Below, in pieces: positions 9,290-18,426 of a stretch of 64,000 bases of DNA. This DNA is from Tsukamurella paurometabola DSM 20162. GTDB taxonomy: Bacteria > Actinomycetota > Actinomycetes > Mycobacteriales > Mycobacteriaceae. The translations under genes and the position numbers were made by a program. The stretch spans positions 3,472,001 to 3,536,000 of the forward strand of contig NC_014158.1 in the NCBI RefSeq assembly GCF_000092225.1. The letters run 5' to 3'. Positions within the stretch are counted from its first letter, which is position 1. Every line of letters starts with the position of its first letter. The notes beneath the pieces are model-generated. The model worked only from the letters and a program-made list of their open reading frames with translations. It was not told where the DNA came from and made no database searches.

Positions 9290-10012
9290 ATGCAGTTCTC
9301 CGTCGCCCGGCGCCTCGGCGTCGTGGCCGCCGCTTCCCTCGGTGCCGCCACATCCGTGCTGATCGCCGCCGGCCCCGTCGCCGCCGCCCCGAACATCGTG
9401 ATCGGCCCCGGCTCCGAGATCGACGTGGTGCAGAAGGAGACCGACAAGGGCATCGAGGTGCAGGCGTGCACGCTCGGCGTCATGGCCCTCACTCCGGACG
9501 GCCGCCGCGTCGGCGTGACCGCCGGACACTGCGGCAACGCCGGCCAGACCGTCGCCGTTCCGGTGCCCGGCCGCGATCGCACCATCGCCGACGTCGGCAA
9601 GGTCGAAAGGTCGGCGTCCCCGCGGATCTCCGACGACGACCGCGTCATCGACCCGAACGAGCCCGACTGGGCCACCCTGGCGTTCAAGCCGGGCGTGCCG
9701 CTGACCAACCGGCAGGGCACCGTCAACCCGCGCATCGTCGGCCGCGCCGTGGTAGGCGATCAGGTGTGCCGGCAGGGCCGGACCACCGGCTGGCAGTGCG
9801 GCAGGGTGATCGACGTGGCCGGCAACCGCATCCTGTCGGATGTGCGCAGCGATCACGGCGACAGCGGCGGGCCGCTGATCCGGATGGCCGACGGTGCCGT
9901 GCTCGGCATCGCGACCAGCTCGTTCAAGGACGGCAGCTCGGCCGGCCAGTCCCAGTACTTGGATCTCGGCTTCATCTTCGGCGCGGCCGGCGGCCTGCGC
10001 CTCGCGGTCTGA
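9290..10012 (+). CDS. Secreted chymotrypsin-family (S1) serine protease
   Basis: 240 residues. Signal peptide of about 35 residues ending A-A-G-P-V-A-A-A. Catalytic triad: His80 (T-A-G-H-C), Asp126 (P-D-W-A) and Ser192 (G-D-S-G-G-P). Cys pairs around the His loop and at V-C-R-Q-G-R-T-T-G-W-Q-C resemble streptogrisin-like bacterial S1 proteases. AAAGGA before the ATG. It is inserted on the opposite strand between infA and rpmJ and is a clear paralog of the protease at 52623. No pro-domain is evident, so substrate and activation are unknown. Confidence 0.9.
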   Translation: MQFSVARRLGVVAAASLGAATSVLIAAGPVAAAPNIVIGPGSEIDVVQKETDKGIEVQACTLGVMALTPDGRRVGVTAGHCGNAGQTVAVPVPGRDRTIADVGKVERSASPRISDDDRVIDPNEPDWATLAFKPGVPLTNRQGTVNPRIVGRAVVGDQVCRQGRTTGWQCGRVIDVAGNRILSDVRSDHGDSGGPLIRMADGAVLGIATSSFKDGSSAGQSQYLDLGFIFGAAGGLRLAV

Positions 10013-10039
10013 CCCGCCGCCGAGGACTCGCGACGAGAA

Positions 10040-10066
10040 AAGGCCCACCCCGCCGGGGTGGGCCTT
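10040..10066. terminator. Bidirectional hairpin terminator
   Basis: Perfect 12-bp stem AAGGCCCACCCC (10040-10051) / GGGGTGGGCCTT (10055-10066) with a 3-base loop. It lies between the convergent protease (plus) and infA (minus) genes and can end both. Confidence 0.85.
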
Positions 10067-10087
10067 CGTCGTCTGCGCGCTACCGGA

Positions 10088-10309
10088 TCACTTGTACCGG
10101 TACACGATGCGCCCGCGGGTCAGGTCGTACGGAGAGAGCTCCACGACGACCCGGTCCTCGGGCAGAATACGAATGTAGTGCTGTCGCATCTTGCCGCTGA
10201 TGTGGGCGAGCACCTTGTGCCCGTTCTCCAGCTCGATGCGGAACATTGCGTTGGGGAGCGGCTCGACGACGCGGCCCTCCACCTCGATGGCTCCGTCCTT
10301 CTTCGCCAT
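10088..10309 (-). CDS. infA: Translation initiation factor IF-1
   Basis: 73 residues, the exact family length, starting [12 protein letters not shown]. An OB-fold protein that binds the 30S A site during initiation. Conserved runs V-x-E-x-L-P-N-A-M-F and M-R-x-x-Y-I-R-I-L-x-x-D-x-V-x-V-E-L-S are intact. The ATG with GGAGGG directly before it is preferred over a longer in-frame start. It now forms its own transcription unit, ended by the perfect hairpin at 10040-10066. Confidence 0.97.
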   Translation of the reverse strand: MAKKDGAIEVEGRVVEPLPNAMFRIELENGHKVLAHISGKMRQHYIRILPEDRVVVELSPYDLTRGRIVYRYK

Positions 10310-10397
10310 ACCCTCCACGATCCTGTGTCTTGGTCCCAGTGCCGGTTGCACCGGGAATGCGGCGCCGATGATGTACCGAACGCCGCGCTACCTGCCC

Positions 10398-10403
10398 ATT
10401 CTA
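10398..10403 (-). promoter_or_regulatory. Candidate -10 box of infA
   Basis: TAGAAT on the minus strand, about 90 nt before the infA ATG. TTCGTC 18 bases upstream may be the -35. It lies just past the Nudix stop codon. Confidence 0.4.
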
Positions 10404-10411
10404 CTCGCTGA

Positions 10412-10957
10412 CTACTCGTCGGACGAATCCCGGCCGAAACCCGTCGTCGGCGCCACCCCACCCTTCACCAGGTGCAGCGCGGTCTCGACCGAGTCGGGCA
10501 CGAAGTCGCCCGGGTCGGCGGCGACCGCCGCCAGCAGGTCGGAACGCGTCATCCATTCACCGCCGGACACCTCCTCCGGCTGCCAGACGATCGCACCGTC
10601 GTAGGTACAGACGTACTGGAAGCACACGAACCGGGTCATCGGATCGGCGTAATCGGCCGTACCGACCCGCACCAGCTCGACGCCGTGCACCCCGAGCTCC
10701 TCGAAGGCCTCCCGCGCGGCACCGTCGTCGGGCGACTCCCCTGCCAGGAGCACCCCACCCGCGCAGAAGTCACGCAGACCGGGGTAGACGTCCTTGACCG
10801 CGGTGCGACGGTGCACGTAGATGCGGTCGGCGCTGTCGAAGACCAGGATCGCAGTGGTGCCGTGCCGCAGGTTCGCGGCACGCACCCGAGTGCGGGTCGC
10901 CGCACCGTACGGGCGCCCCGCGTCGTCGTAGAGCGCCACCACCTCATCGCCGGCCAT
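10412..10957 (-). CDS. Nudix hydrolase
   Basis: 181 residues. The Nudix box is complete: G-G-V-x-x-x-G-E-S-x-x-x-x-A-A-R-E-A-F-E-E-L-G-V (about residues 67-90), which binds Mg2+ for cleavage of nucleoside-diphosphate-X substrates. The N-terminal part (V-V-A-L-Y-D-D, then I-Y-V-H-R-R-T) and the F-C-A-G-G-V-L stretch look like the YfcD/IPP-isomerase-like Nudix branch, but the substrate cannot be read from sequence. TACAGT sits 6 nt before the ATG, so the message is probably leaderless. Divergent from metY. Confidence 0.85.
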   Translation of the reverse strand: MAGDEVVALYDDAGRPYGAATRTRVRAANLRHGTTAILVFDSADRIYVHRRTAVKDVYPGLRDFCAGGVLLAGESPDDGAAREAFEELGVHGVELVRVGTADYADPMTRFVCFQYVCTYDGAIVWQPEEVSGGEWMTRSDLLAAVAADPGDFVPDSVETALHLVKGGVAPTTGFGRDSSDE

Positions 10958-10963
10958 TTCCCT

Positions 10964-10969
10964 ACTGTA
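10964..10969 (-). promoter_or_regulatory. Leaderless-type -10 box of the Nudix gene
   Basis: TACAGT (minus strand) followed after 6 bases by the ATG at 10957. AGGGAA fills the gap and is too close to act as a normal ribosome site. Confidence 0.5.
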
Positions 10970-11017
10970 TGAGCCAAAGTCTTTACGGTGAGCGGCGGTT
11001 GCACTTGGATCGCACCC

Positions 11018-12343
11018 ATGAGTACTCCGGACAGCCCCGCCTGGCACTTCGAGACCACGCAGATCCACGCCGGGCAGACGCCCGACGGTGCGACCAACGC
11101 GCGTGCGCTCCCGATCTACCAGACCACGTCGTACACGTTCAACAACACCGATCACGCCGCGGCGCTGTTCGGGCTGGCCGAGCCGGGCAACATCTACACC
11201 CGGATCATGAACCCGACCCAGGACGCGGTCGAGCAGCGGATCGCCGCTCTCGAGGGCGGCGTCGCGGCGCTGCTCGTGGCGTCGGGCCAGGCCGCCGAGA
11301 CCCTCGCGATCCTCAACGTCGCGGAGTCGGGCGACCACATCGTGAGCTCCCCCTACCTGTACGGCGGCACCTACAACCTGCTGCACTACACGCTCGCCAA
11401 ACTGGGCATCGAGGTCACCTTCGTCGAGAACCCCGACGACCTGGAACAGTGGCGCGCCGCCGTCCGCCCCAACACCCGCGCCTTCTTCGCCGAGACGATC
11501 GCGAACCCGCGCGGACACGTGCTCGACGTGGCCGGCGTGGCCGGTGTCGCGCACGAGAACGGCGTACCGCTCATCGTCGACAACACCGTGGCCACCCCGT
11601 ACCTGCTCAACCCGCTCGCGCACGGCGCCGACATCGTGGTGCACTCGGCCACCAAGTACCTCGGCGGCCACGGCTCGGCGATCGGCGGCGTCATCGTGGA
11701 CGGCGGGAAGTTCGACTGGACGCAAGGCCGGCACCCGAACTTCACCACGCCGGACCCGTCGTACCACGGCGTCGTCTTCGCCGACCTCGGCGAGCCCGCC
11801 TACGCGCTCAAGGCCCGCGTGCAGCTCCTGCGTGACCTGGGCCCGGCGATCTCCCCGTTCAACGCCTTCCTGCTGTCGCAGGGGATCGAGACGCTGAGCC
11901 TGCGGGTGGAGCGGCACGTCGAGAACGCGCAGAAGGTGGCCGAGTTCCTCTCCGGTCAGGACGGCGTCACCGAGGTCATCTACGCCGGGCTGCCCTCGTC
12001 GCCGTACTACGAGCGCGCGAAGTCGCTGCTGCCCAAGGGCGCCGGCGCCATCGTCGCCTTCGAGCTGTCCGGCGGCGTCCCCGCGGGCAAGGCCTTCGTG
12101 GACGCCCTGCAACTGCACAGCCACGTCGCGAACATCGGCGACGTCCGCTCGTTGGTGATCCACCCGGCCTCGACGACCCACTCGCAGCTCACCGAGCAGG
12201 AGCAGCTCGAGGCCGGCGTCACGCCGGGCCTGGTGCGCCTCGCGGTGGGCATCGAGCACATCGACGACATCCTCGCCGATCTGCGGGTGGGCCTCGCCGC
12301 CGCGGCATCAGCGCAGGTTCCCGCCGCGGCCGGCGCGTCGTAG
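11018..12343 (+). CDS. metY: O-acetylhomoserine sulfhydrylase (PLP-dependent)
   Basis: 441 residues. Member of the Cys/Met metabolism PLP family: N-terminal F-x-T-x-Q-I-H-A-G, then Y-Q-T-T-S-Y-x-F, Y-T-R-I-M-N-P-T, and the PLP lysine Lys213 in H-S-A-T-K-Y-L-G-G-H. It makes homocysteine from O-acetylhomoserine and sulfide in methionine synthesis. No metX lies next to it in this window. A GTG 30 bases upstream is possible; the ATG at 11018 fits family N-termini. Only 60 bases separate it from the divergent Nudix gene, too few for a riboswitch. Confidence 0.93.
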   Translation: MSTPDSPAWHFETTQIHAGQTPDGATNARALPIYQTTSYTFNNTDHAAALFGLAEPGNIYTRIMNPTQDAVEQRIAALEGGVAALLVASGQAAETLAILNVAESGDHIVSSPYLYGGTYNLLHYTLAKLGIEVTFVENPDDLEQWRAAVRPNTRAFFAETIANPRGHVLDVAGVAGVAHENGVPLIVDNTVATPYLLNPLAHGADIVVHSATKYLGGHGSAIGGVIVDGGKFDWTQGRHPNFTTPDPSYHGVVFADLGEPAYALKARVQLLRDLGPAISPFNAFLLSQGIETLSLRVERHVENAQKVAEFLSGQDGVTEVIYAGLPSSPYYERAKSLLPKGAGAIVAFELSGGVPAGKAFVDALQLHSHVANIGDVRSLVIHPASTTHSQLTEQEQLEAGVTPGLVRLAVGIEHIDDILADLRVGLAAAASAQVPAAAGAS

Positions 12344-12353
12344 GGGGCACGTG

Positions 12354-12446
12354 ATGCGCGCGCTGCGGTGGCTGGGGCACGCGATCCGGACCGTCCTCAC
12401 CGACGACGGCCCCTGGACCACCGCGGTGCGCCGCGGTTGCACCTAG
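12354..12446 (+). CDS. Possible 30-residue protein after metY
   Basis: Thirty codons, MRALRWLGHAIRTVLTDDG followed by a short basic tail, preceded by GGGGG 8 nt upstream and 10 bases after the metY stop. Amphipathic N-terminal half. No family recognised; chance ORFs of this size are frequent in GC-rich DNA. Confidence 0.3.
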   Translation: MRALRWLGHAIRTVLTDDGPWTTAVRRGCT

Positions 12447-12452
12447 CCGCGA

Positions 12453-13127
12453 CTAGTTCGAGCTCTCCAACGCTGCCCGCACCTGCCGCTCCAGAGCGAC
12501 GGTTGCGGGCAGCGGTAGGTTGAGCAGGCCCTCGAGTTCCTTCCGGGCCCGCTGGTAGGCCTGCTGCCGCTCCGCCCCGGTGGCGCCGCCGTTGAGGGCG
12601 ACGGCCAGGAGCCGCTGTGCCCGGGCCAGACGCTCCTGCTCCATCGGATCGAAGTCACCGCGGCGGCGGCGCTGCGCCTCCTGCTCGGCCACATCGAATG
12701 CGGCGGCGTAGGCGTGTACCGCGTTCCGGTACTCCTCGATGCCGGTGCTCTGCTCCGGGGTCGCGGGACGCAGGAGGTCGGCGCGCCGCTTGGCGGTGTG
12801 GAATTCGACGGTGAGCGGCTCGCGCAGGTCGATCATCATCGGATAGTCGAGGATGGTCGCGAGATCGGTCTCGTACTCGAACCAGCGGGTATCCACCGCA
12901 TCGTGTTCGGCGGTGACGCGTTCCAGCTCGCGTTTGGCCTGCGCCGCGTCGATCCGGCCCATTCCCTTGGCCTGCGCCATCGCGACCTTGGTCTCCTGCT
13001 TGATGCGGTAGCGCTCCAGGCGGCGGTTCGCGCGACGCTCGTTCCAGGCCGCGACGCCCTTCGCACCGGCGCTGATCGAGCCACCGAAGACGAAGAACAA
13101 CCACCAGTTGTGTAGCAACCACTCCAC
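12453..13127 (-). CDS. Membrane-anchored coiled-coil protein, unknown function
   Basis: 224 residues. A tryptophan-rich hydrophobic N-terminus (residues 1-27, EWLLHNWWLFFVFGG) should anchor it in the membrane. The rest is highly charged, mostly helical and rich in Arg/Glu/Ala, with heptad-like stretches around residues 30-75 and 150-215. No enzyme motif seen. It lies downstream of the MerR gene but behind a strong hairpin terminator, so it is probably transcribed separately. Confidence 0.6.
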   Translation of the reverse strand: MEWLLHNWWLFFVFGGSISAGAKGVAAWNERRANRRLERYRIKQETKVAMAQAKGMGRIDAAQAKRELERVTAEHDAVDTRWFEYETDLATILDYPMMIDLREPLTVEFHTAKRRADLLRPATPEQSTGIEEYRNAVHAYAAAFDVAEQEAQRRRRGDFDPMEQERLARAQRLLAVALNGGATGAERQQAYQRARKELEGLLNLPLPATVALERQVRAALESSN

Positions 13128-13149
13128 GCAGCCAGCCTAGCGCGAAGTT

Positions 13150-13191
13150 TCGGGCCGTTCGGGTGCCGCGAACAGCACCCGAACGGCCCGA
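13150..13191 (-). terminator. Hairpin terminator after the MerR gene
   Basis: Perfect 17-bp stem, arms 13150-13166 and 13175-13191 (TCGGGCCGTTCGGGTGC and its complement), 8-base loop. It starts 6 nt after the regulator stop codon and is the longest perfect stem noticed in the window. Confidence 0.85.
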
Positions 13192-13196
13192 CACGA

Positions 13197-13961
13197 CTAC
13201 TCGTTCGCGACGACGAGGTCGTAGACGTACCGGGCCAGCCCCGGCGCGACATCCTCGTAGTGCTGACGGAACCGCGGATCGTCGACGTACATCCGCGCCA
13301 CGCACACGTGCATGGCGTGATCGCAGTCGTACCAGCGATTGATGCCCTCGCGGTGTCGCTCGGCCAGCGCGTTCGCCTCCGGCGAGCCCGGGACGACGCC
13401 GCGCGCAAGCGCGTCGGCCAGTGCCGCCTCCAGGGCATCACCCTCGGCCTTGAGCCGCTTCCAGTCGTCCTTACTCAGCTTCGCGGTGCGCTCGGCGCTC
13501 TGCTTCCAGGCGTCGGTGTCGCCCCAGCGCTGCTCCGCCTCCTCGGCGTAGCCCTCGCCGAGCCAGTCGTGACCGAAGATCTCGGCCTGGTCCTCAGCGC
13601 TGAGCGTGATTCCGCCCCTCTTCCTGTTCATCATCTCCTCCACAGCCGCGACCATCCGGTGCAAACGGTCGATCCGCTCGGAGAGCAGCTTGCGCTGCTC
13701 CTCCAGGTGCGCCATCGCATCGGCGGACGGATCGTCGAGCAGGGTCGCTATCTGCTCGAGGGGGAAGCCCAACTCCCGGTACGTCAGTACCCGGTGCAGA
13801 CGCTCGACATCGGCATCGGAGTACACGCGGTATCCCGCGCCGGTGCGCCCCGAGGGCGGCACCAGCCCGATGTCGTCGTAGTGATGCAGCGTGCGAACAC
13901 TCACTCCGGTCAGGCGCGCGATCGCGCCCACCGTGTGGAATTGCTGCTTCCCGTCGTTCAC
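13197..13961 (-). CDS. MerR-family regulator with TipAS ligand domain
   Basis: 254 residues from the GTG at 13961. The N-terminal winged-helix starts T-V-G-x-I-A-R-L-T-G-V-S-V-R-T-L-H-H-Y-D-x-I-G-L, and a coiled-coil dimerisation helix follows (about residues 80-120). The C-terminal half is a TipAS domain (W-x-x-x-x-A-E-R-T, H-R-E-G-I-N-R-W-Y-D-C, H-x-x-V-A-R-M-Y-V-D-D-x-R-F). TipA-type proteins bind thiopeptides or other hydrophobic drugs and activate their own promoter. A GTG at 13970 is the alternative start. The dyad in its promoter points to autoregulation. Confidence 0.9.
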   Translation of the reverse strand: MNDGKQQFHTVGAIARLTGVSVRTLHHYDDIGLVPPSGRTGAGYRVYSDADVERLHRVLTYRELGFPLEQIATLLDDPSADAMAHLEEQRKLLSERIDRLHRMVAAVEEMMNRKRGGITLSAEDQAEIFGHDWLGEGYAEEAEQRWGDTDAWKQSAERTAKLSKDDWKRLKAEGDALEAALADALARGVVPGSPEANALAERHREGINRWYDCDHAMHVCVARMYVDDPRFRQHYEDVAPGLARYVYDLVVANE

Positions 13962-13976
13962 ACCGATCACCTTCTG

Positions 13977-13999
13977 CCCTCACGTCGCGTGAGGGTCAA
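13977..13999. promoter_or_regulatory. MerR-type operator inside the regulator promoter
   Basis: Inverted repeat CCCTCACG (13977-13984) / CGTGAGGG (13988-13995) around a 3-base centre. It abuts a minus-strand -35 TTGACC (13994-13999), with the presumed -10 just beyond it near 13971-13976. A dyad filling an 18-19 base spacer is the hallmark of MerR-activated promoters. It could also influence dctA on the other strand. Confidence 0.75.
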
Positions 14000-14135
14000 G
14001 CGACAATGATTGCGCTCTCTGCCCGACCTGACGGTACCGCTGTCCGGAGCACCTTGTTCGCCCTGGGCGATGCGATCGCGAATACACTGTCCGCCTGGGA
14101 AACCGGGACGCAATAGCAGCGACACACGCCGCCCC

Positions 14136-14141
14136 TACGGT
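14136..14141 (+). promoter_or_regulatory. Leaderless-type -10 box of dctA
   Basis: TACGGT followed after 6 bases (GCCGGG) by the ATG at 14148; no ribosome-binding site lies in between. Confidence 0.5.
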
Positions 14142-14147
14142 GCCGGG

Positions 14148-15533
14148 ATGGACGCCGCCCCCACACCGTCACGCACGCCGATCTACCGGCGATTGTTCCC
14201 TCAGCTGATCGTTGGAATCGTGGCGGGAATCCTCGTCGGATGGCTAGCGCCGGCGTTCGGCGCGACCATGAAGCCCTTCTCGGACGGATTCCTCGCGCTG
14301 ATCAAGATGGTGATCGAGCCGATCATCTTCTGTCTCGTGGTGGTGGGCATCGCGCACGTCGGCGACCTGAAGTCGGTGGGCCGGATCGGCATCAAAGCCC
14401 TGCTCTACTTCGAAGTGGTGACCACGTTCGCCCTGGTTTTCGGCCTCGTGGTCGGCAACGTGATGCGCCCCGGCGCCGGCTTCCGGATCGACCCCGCGAC
14501 CCTGTCCGATGGTGCCGCCGCCATCGACAAGGCCACCAAGGACGGCTCTCTCCCGCACTTCGCAGAATTCCTACTGGGTGTGATCCCCTCGTCGGTGATC
14601 AACGCCTTCGCCACCAACAACACCCTGCAGGTGCTGTTCTTCTCCGTGCTGTTCGGGCTTGCGCTCGCCACGTTCAGCACGGCGGGCCCGACCATCGTCG
14701 GCCGCACGATCGAACAGCTCGGCCAGATCTTCTTCACCATCATGGGTGCGATCATGCGACTCTCGCCGATAGGCGCCTTCGGGGCGATGGCGAGCATCAT
14801 CGGCAAGTACGGCATCGCCTCCCTCGCCAGCTTCGGCAAACTGATTCTCGCCTGCTACGTGGCCGCCGCTCTGTTCATCCTCGTGCTGGCGCTCGTGGCG
14901 CGATTCGCGGTGGGACTCAACCTCTGGAAGTTCTTGCGGTACACCAAAGATCAATTCCTGCTCGCGCTCGGCACCGCCTCCACGGAGGCCGTGATGCCGA
15001 AGATCATGGAGAAGCTGACCCATGCGGGGTGCTCCCGCGCGGCCACCGGACTCGTGGTGCCCACGGGGTACTCGTTCAACCTCGACGGCGCCACCCTCTA
15101 TCTCGCGATCTGCCTGATGTTCCTCGCTCAGGCGCTCGGCGTCGACCTCTCCCTCGGTGAGCAGATCACCGCGGTGTTGATCCTGATGCTCACGTCGAAG
15201 GGCATGGCCGGGGTGCCGGGATCGTCGTTCCTCGCGCTCTCCGCCACCGTCACCGCGCTCGGGCATCCCGAGATCACGGTCGCCGCGGTCGCGCTGCTGC
15301 TGGGGGTGGACCGCATCATGGACTCGATGCGCGTGTCGGTGAACCTGCTGGGCAACTGCGTGGCCACCTTCGTGGTGGCGAAGTGGGAGGGGCAGCTCGA
15401 TACCGAGCGGATGCGGAAAGTGATGAACGGCGAGGAGGTGCCGGAGCTGCCTTTCGCCGAGCCCTCACCCACCGACACGACCGATACGCGGTCGGTCCCG
15501 CCGTCCTCGCCGCAGGTCAGGGACGCGGTGTGA
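14148..15533 (+). CDS. dctA: Dicarboxylate/amino acid:cation symporter (DctA family)
   Basis: 461 residues. DAACS/SLC1 fold: eight membrane helices plus two hairpins. Signature stretches are the serine-rich hairpin region [12 protein letters not shown], the substrate/cation site [10 protein letters not shown] and D-R-I-M-D-x-x-R-x-x-x-N in the last core helix. It probably imports C4-dicarboxylates (succinate, fumarate, malate) with protons or Na+; glutamate transport cannot be excluded. Its last 17 bases overlap the end of map on the other strand. Confidence 0.88.
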   Translation: MDAAPTPSRTPIYRRLFPQLIVGIVAGILVGWLAPAFGATMKPFSDGFLALIKMVIEPIIFCLVVVGIAHVGDLKSVGRIGIKALLYFEVVTTFALVFGLVVGNVMRPGAGFRIDPATLSDGAAAIDKATKDGSLPHFAEFLLGVIPSSVINAFATNNTLQVLFFSVLFGLALATFSTAGPTIVGRTIEQLGQIFFTIMGAIMRLSPIGAFGAMASIIGKYGIASLASFGKLILACYVAAALFILVLALVARFAVGLNLWKFLRYTKDQFLLALGTASTEAVMPKIMEKLTHAGCSRAATGLVVPTGYSFNLDGATLYLAICLMFLAQALGVDLSLGEQITAVLILMLTSKGMAGVPGSSFLALSATVTALGHPEITVAAVALLLGVDRIMDSMRVSVNLLGNCVATFVVAKWEGQLDTERMRKVMNGEEVPELPFAEPSPTDTTDTRSVPPSSPQVRDAV

Positions 15534-16311
15534 GGATGCGCGGACCGTCGGCGGTAACGGCGACGGTGTGCTCCCAGTGGGCGGACCGGGAACCGTCGTC
15601 GGTCACGACGGTCCAGTCGTCCTCCAGCACGGAGGTATCCGCGGTACCGAGGGTGAGCATCGGCTCGATGGCGAGAGTGGAGCCCACGACGAGCCGCGGC
15701 CCCTTCCCCGGGTCGCCCTCGTTGGCGAGGAAGGGCTCCATGTGCATCTCCCGGCCGATGCCGTGCCCGCCGTAGCCGTCGACGATGAAGAAGTCACGGC
15801 CCAGCCGGGCGGACTGCGCGTAGGTGGCGGTCTCGATGGCGTGCGAGACGTCGGTCAGGCGTGCACCGTCGACCATCGCGGCGATCCCCGCCTCCATGGC
15901 GAGTCGGGTCGCCTCGGACAGATCCTCGTCTTCGGGGGCGAGTTCGCCGACGCCGAAGGTCCACGCGGAGTCGCCGTGCCAGCCGTCGAGGATGGCGCCG
16001 CAATCGATCGAGACCAGATCTCCCGGCGCCAGGACCGTCGAGCGGTCGGGGATGCCGTGCACGACCACGTCGTTGACCGAGGAGCAGATCGAGCCGGGGA
16101 AGCCGTGGTAGCCCTTGAACGAGGGGGTCGCGCCGGCCTCACGGATCACCGTCTCGGCGACCTCGTCGAGTTCGAGGGTGGAAACGCCGACGCGGGCGGC
16201 CTCGCGGACCGCGACGAGCGCGCGGCCCACGACGGCGCCCGCGGCGGCCATCGCGTCGAGCTCTCCCGCGGAGCGGAAGGGCACGGTCTTGTTGCGGCGG
16301 AACCTGCTCAC
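15517..16311 (-). CDS. map: Methionine aminopeptidase, type I
   Basis: 264 residues. Removes the initiator methionine. The metal-binding residues are visible: the two Asp of S-I-D-C-G and G-W-H-G-D-S-A, His in G-G-H-G-I-G, and Glu in I-E-P-M and near W-E-H-T-V. No N-terminal SH3 extension, so it is the short form. Starts with GTG in a 4-base overlap with the adk stop (GTGA). Final gene of secY-adk-map. Confidence 0.96.
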   Translation of the reverse strand: MSRFRRNKTVPFRSAGELDAMAAAGAVVGRALVAVREAARVGVSTLELDEVAETVIREAGATPSFKGYHGFPGSICSSVNDVVVHGIPDRSTVLAPGDLVSIDCGAILDGWHGDSAWTFGVGELAPEDEDLSEATRLAMEAGIAAMVDGARLTDVSHAIETATYAQSARLGRDFFIVDGYGGHGIGREMHMEPFLANEGDPGKGPRLVVGSTLAIEPMLTLGTADTSVLEDDWTVVTDDGSRSAHWEHTVAVTADGPRILTPRP

Positions 16312-16853
16312 TTATCGAGCTGGGTGGTCACCCGCGCGAGCACCTCGTCGACGGTGCCGACGGCGTCGATGTGGGTGACGAAGTCGCCGTAGTAGTCCAG
16401 CAACGGGGCGGTCTGCTTGGCGTAGACCTGCATGCGGTTGCGGATGACCTCTTCGGTGTCGTCCGCGCGGCCGCGGGCCAGCATGCGCTCGACCACGGTG
16501 TCCTCGGGGACCTCGAAGGAGATCACGGCGTCGAGCTTCTCGTTACGCGGCACCAGGATCTCGGCGAGCGAATCGGCCTGATCGGTCGACCGGGGGAAGC
16601 CGTCGAGGATGAAGCCGTTGACGGCGTCGGGCTCGTCGAGACGCGAACGCACCATGTCGACGGTGACCGACGACGGGACCAGTTCGCCGCGGTCCATGTA
16701 CTTCTTGGCCTCGACACCGAGTTCGGTGCCCTCGCTGATGTTCGCGCGGAACAGATCCCCGGTGGAGATGTGAGGGATTCCGTACTTCTCCGACAGCTTC
16801 TCCGCCTGCGTACCCTTGCCCGCCCCGGGAGGGCCGAGAATAACCAGTCTCAC
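16308..16853 (-). CDS. adk: Adenylate kinase
   Basis: 181 residues, the short actinobacterial form lacking the zinc/LID extension. P-loop G-P-P-G-A-G-K-G-T with Lys13, then D-G-F-P-R-S and R-A-D-D-T-E-E. Catalyses ATP + AMP to 2 ADP. Start overlaps the secY stop by 4 bases and its stop overlaps map by 4 bases. Confidence 0.97.
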   Translation of the reverse strand: MRLVILGPPGAGKGTQAEKLSEKYGIPHISTGDLFRANISEGTELGVEAKKYMDRGELVPSSVTVDMVRSRLDEPDAVNGFILDGFPRSTDQADSLAEILVPRNEKLDAVISFEVPEDTVVERMLARGRADDTEEVIRNRMQVYAKQTAPLLDYYGDFVTHIDAVGTVDEVLARVTTQLDK

Positions 16854-18169
16854 TTGAGGAATCCTTCGTAGTTGCGTTGCATCAATTGACTCTCGATCTG
16901 CTTCGTCGTGTCGAGGGCCACGACCACGATGATGAGCACCATCGTGCCACCGAAGGGCAGGTTACTCATGTTCGATCCGCTACCGGTGAGTTCGATGAAC
17001 AGGTTCGGAAGAATCGCGATGATGCCCAGGTACAGCGAGCCCGGCAGCGTGATCCGCTGCAGCACGTAGTTCAGGTAGTCCGCGGTGGGCTTGCCCGGGC
17101 GGATGCCCGGGATGAAGCCGCCGAACTTCTTCATCTCGTCGGCGCGCTCCTCCGGGTTGAAGGTGATCGCCACGTAGAAGTAGGTGAAGAAGATGATCAG
17201 CGCGAAGTACACGGCGATGTGGACCCAGCTGCCGGGGTTGACCAGGTTGGTCTGAATCCACTGCACCCAGCCGGCGGTGGACTGGCCACCGGAGACGAGC
17301 TGGATGATCAGCTGCGGCAGGTACAGCAGCGAGGACGCGAAGATCACCGGGATCACGCCGGCGGTGTTCACCTTCAGCGGCAGGTAGGTCGACGAGCCGC
17401 CGTACATCTTGCGGCCCACCATGCGCTTGGCGTACTGCACCGGGACCCGGCGCTGGCCCTGCTCGACGAAGACCACCGCGATGATGATCAGGAACACCGC
17501 GAACAGGACGAGGCCGAAGGTGAGGCCGCCCTGGCTCTGCAGGATGTTCTGGCCGTCGGCCGGCAGGCGCGAAGCGATGCCCGCGAAGATCAGCAGCGAC
17601 ATGCCGTTGCCGATGCCGCGCTCGGTGATCAGCTCGCCGAACCACATGACCAGGACGGCGCCCGCGGTCATGGTGATCACGATGACGATCAGCGAGAAGA
17701 TGTCGGTCTTATCGAGGATCGGCTTGGTGCAGCCCTGCAGCAGGCTGCCGCGCGAGGCCATCGCCACGATCGCGGTGGCCTGCAGCAGCGCCAGCGCCAC
17801 CGTGAGGTAACGGGTGTACTGCGTGATCTTGGCCTGGCCCGCCTGGCCCTCCTTGCGGAGAGTCTCGAAGCGGGGGATCACGACCATCAGCAGCTGCACG
17901 ATGATCGAAGCCGTGATGTACGGCATGATGCCGATCGCGAACACCGACAGCTGCAACAGAGCGCCGCCGGAGAACATATTGATCAGCGAGTAGACGTCGG
18001 CGTTGGCGCCGTTGGCGAGATCGTCGACGCACTCACTGACGTTGCGGAAGTTCACGCCCGGGGACGGCAGGGTGGCGCCGAACCGGTAGAGCACGAGGAT
18101 GCCCAGGACGATCAGGATCTTCCGCCTCAGGTCGGGGGTCCGGAAGATCGGGACTAGGGCCGAAAGCAC
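16850..18169 (-). CDS. secY: Protein translocase subunit SecY
   Basis: 439 residues, ten membrane helices. Conserved cues: F-R-x-P-D-L-R-R-K-I-L at the start, [15 protein letters not shown] (TM2 region), the cytoplasmic loops [10 protein letters not shown] and F-N-P-E-E[18 protein letters not shown]. Forms the protein-conducting channel of the Sec pathway. GTG start at 18169 follows GGAGGA; longer in-frame starts have no SecY similarity. Likely has its own promoter. Confidence 0.96.
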   Translation of the reverse strand: MLSALVPIFRTPDLRRKILIVLGILVLYRFGATLPSPGVNFRNVSECVDDLANGANADVYSLINMFSGGALLQLSVFAIGIMPYITASIIVQLLMVVIPRFETLRKEGQAGQAKITQYTRYLTVALALLQATAIVAMASRGSLLQGCTKPILDKTDIFSLIVIVITMTAGAVLVMWFGELITERGIGNGMSLLIFAGIASRLPADGQNILQSQGGLTFGLVLFAVFLIIIAVVFVEQGQRRVPVQYAKRMVGRKMYGGSSTYLPLKVNTAGVIPVIFASSLLYLPQLIIQLVSGGQSTAGWVQWIQTNLVNPGSWVHIAVYFALIIFFTYFYVAITFNPEERADEMKKFGGFIPGIRPGKPTADYLNYVLQRITLPGSLYLGIIAILPNLFIELTGSGSNMSNLPFGGTMVLIIVVVALDTTKQIESQLMQRNYEGFLK

Positions 18170-18275
18170 ACATCCTCCTGGCAGCCGGGTGGCCCGGGCG
18201 GGCCACCCCACGCTCATGGACACGCGCTACACCCGCAGGCGGGAGCGGCGTGTCCTCATCGGTAATCCTGCAAAC

Positions 18276-18289
18276 GTTAGAACTCTAAC
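18276..18289. promoter_or_regulatory. Palindrome at the probable secY promoter
   Basis: GTTAGA (18276-18281) / TCTAAC (18284-18289) with two bases between. On the minus strand TTAGAG within it could be a -10 with GTGAAC about 18-20 bases upstream. It lies 107-120 nt before secY, the only AT-leaning stretch of the gap. Confidence 0.35.
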
Positions 18290-18360
18290 AGCCGCACCCA
18301 TCGCGGCTGTTCACGGCGGTGTCGCCCGGCAGGAGGCGGACGAGACGACCGGTCGTGAAA

Positions 18361-18405
18361 GAAGAACCGCGGCAGGCCCCGTTTCCGGCGCCTGCCGCGG
18401 TCTTC
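18361..18405 (-). terminator. Hairpin terminator after rplO
   Basis: Arms 18361-18377 and 18390-18405, 11 perfect pairs (CCGCGGCAGGC / GCCTGCCGCGG) extended past a single bulged base, 12-base loop. It starts 22 nt after the rplO stop and separates the spc genes from secY-adk-map. Confidence 0.8.
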
Positions 18406-18426
18406 ACGCTAGTCGAACGAGGCGGA

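Noticed and set aside
10958-11017. Possible SAM or cobalamin riboswitch before metY
   Set aside because: Only 60 bases separate the divergent starts, too short for these classes, and no conserved core was found.
10958-12259. Very long minus-strand extension of the Nudix frame through metY
   Set aside because: The extension is the antisense shadow of metY; the Nudix protein starts naturally at 10957, 6 nt after a -10 box.
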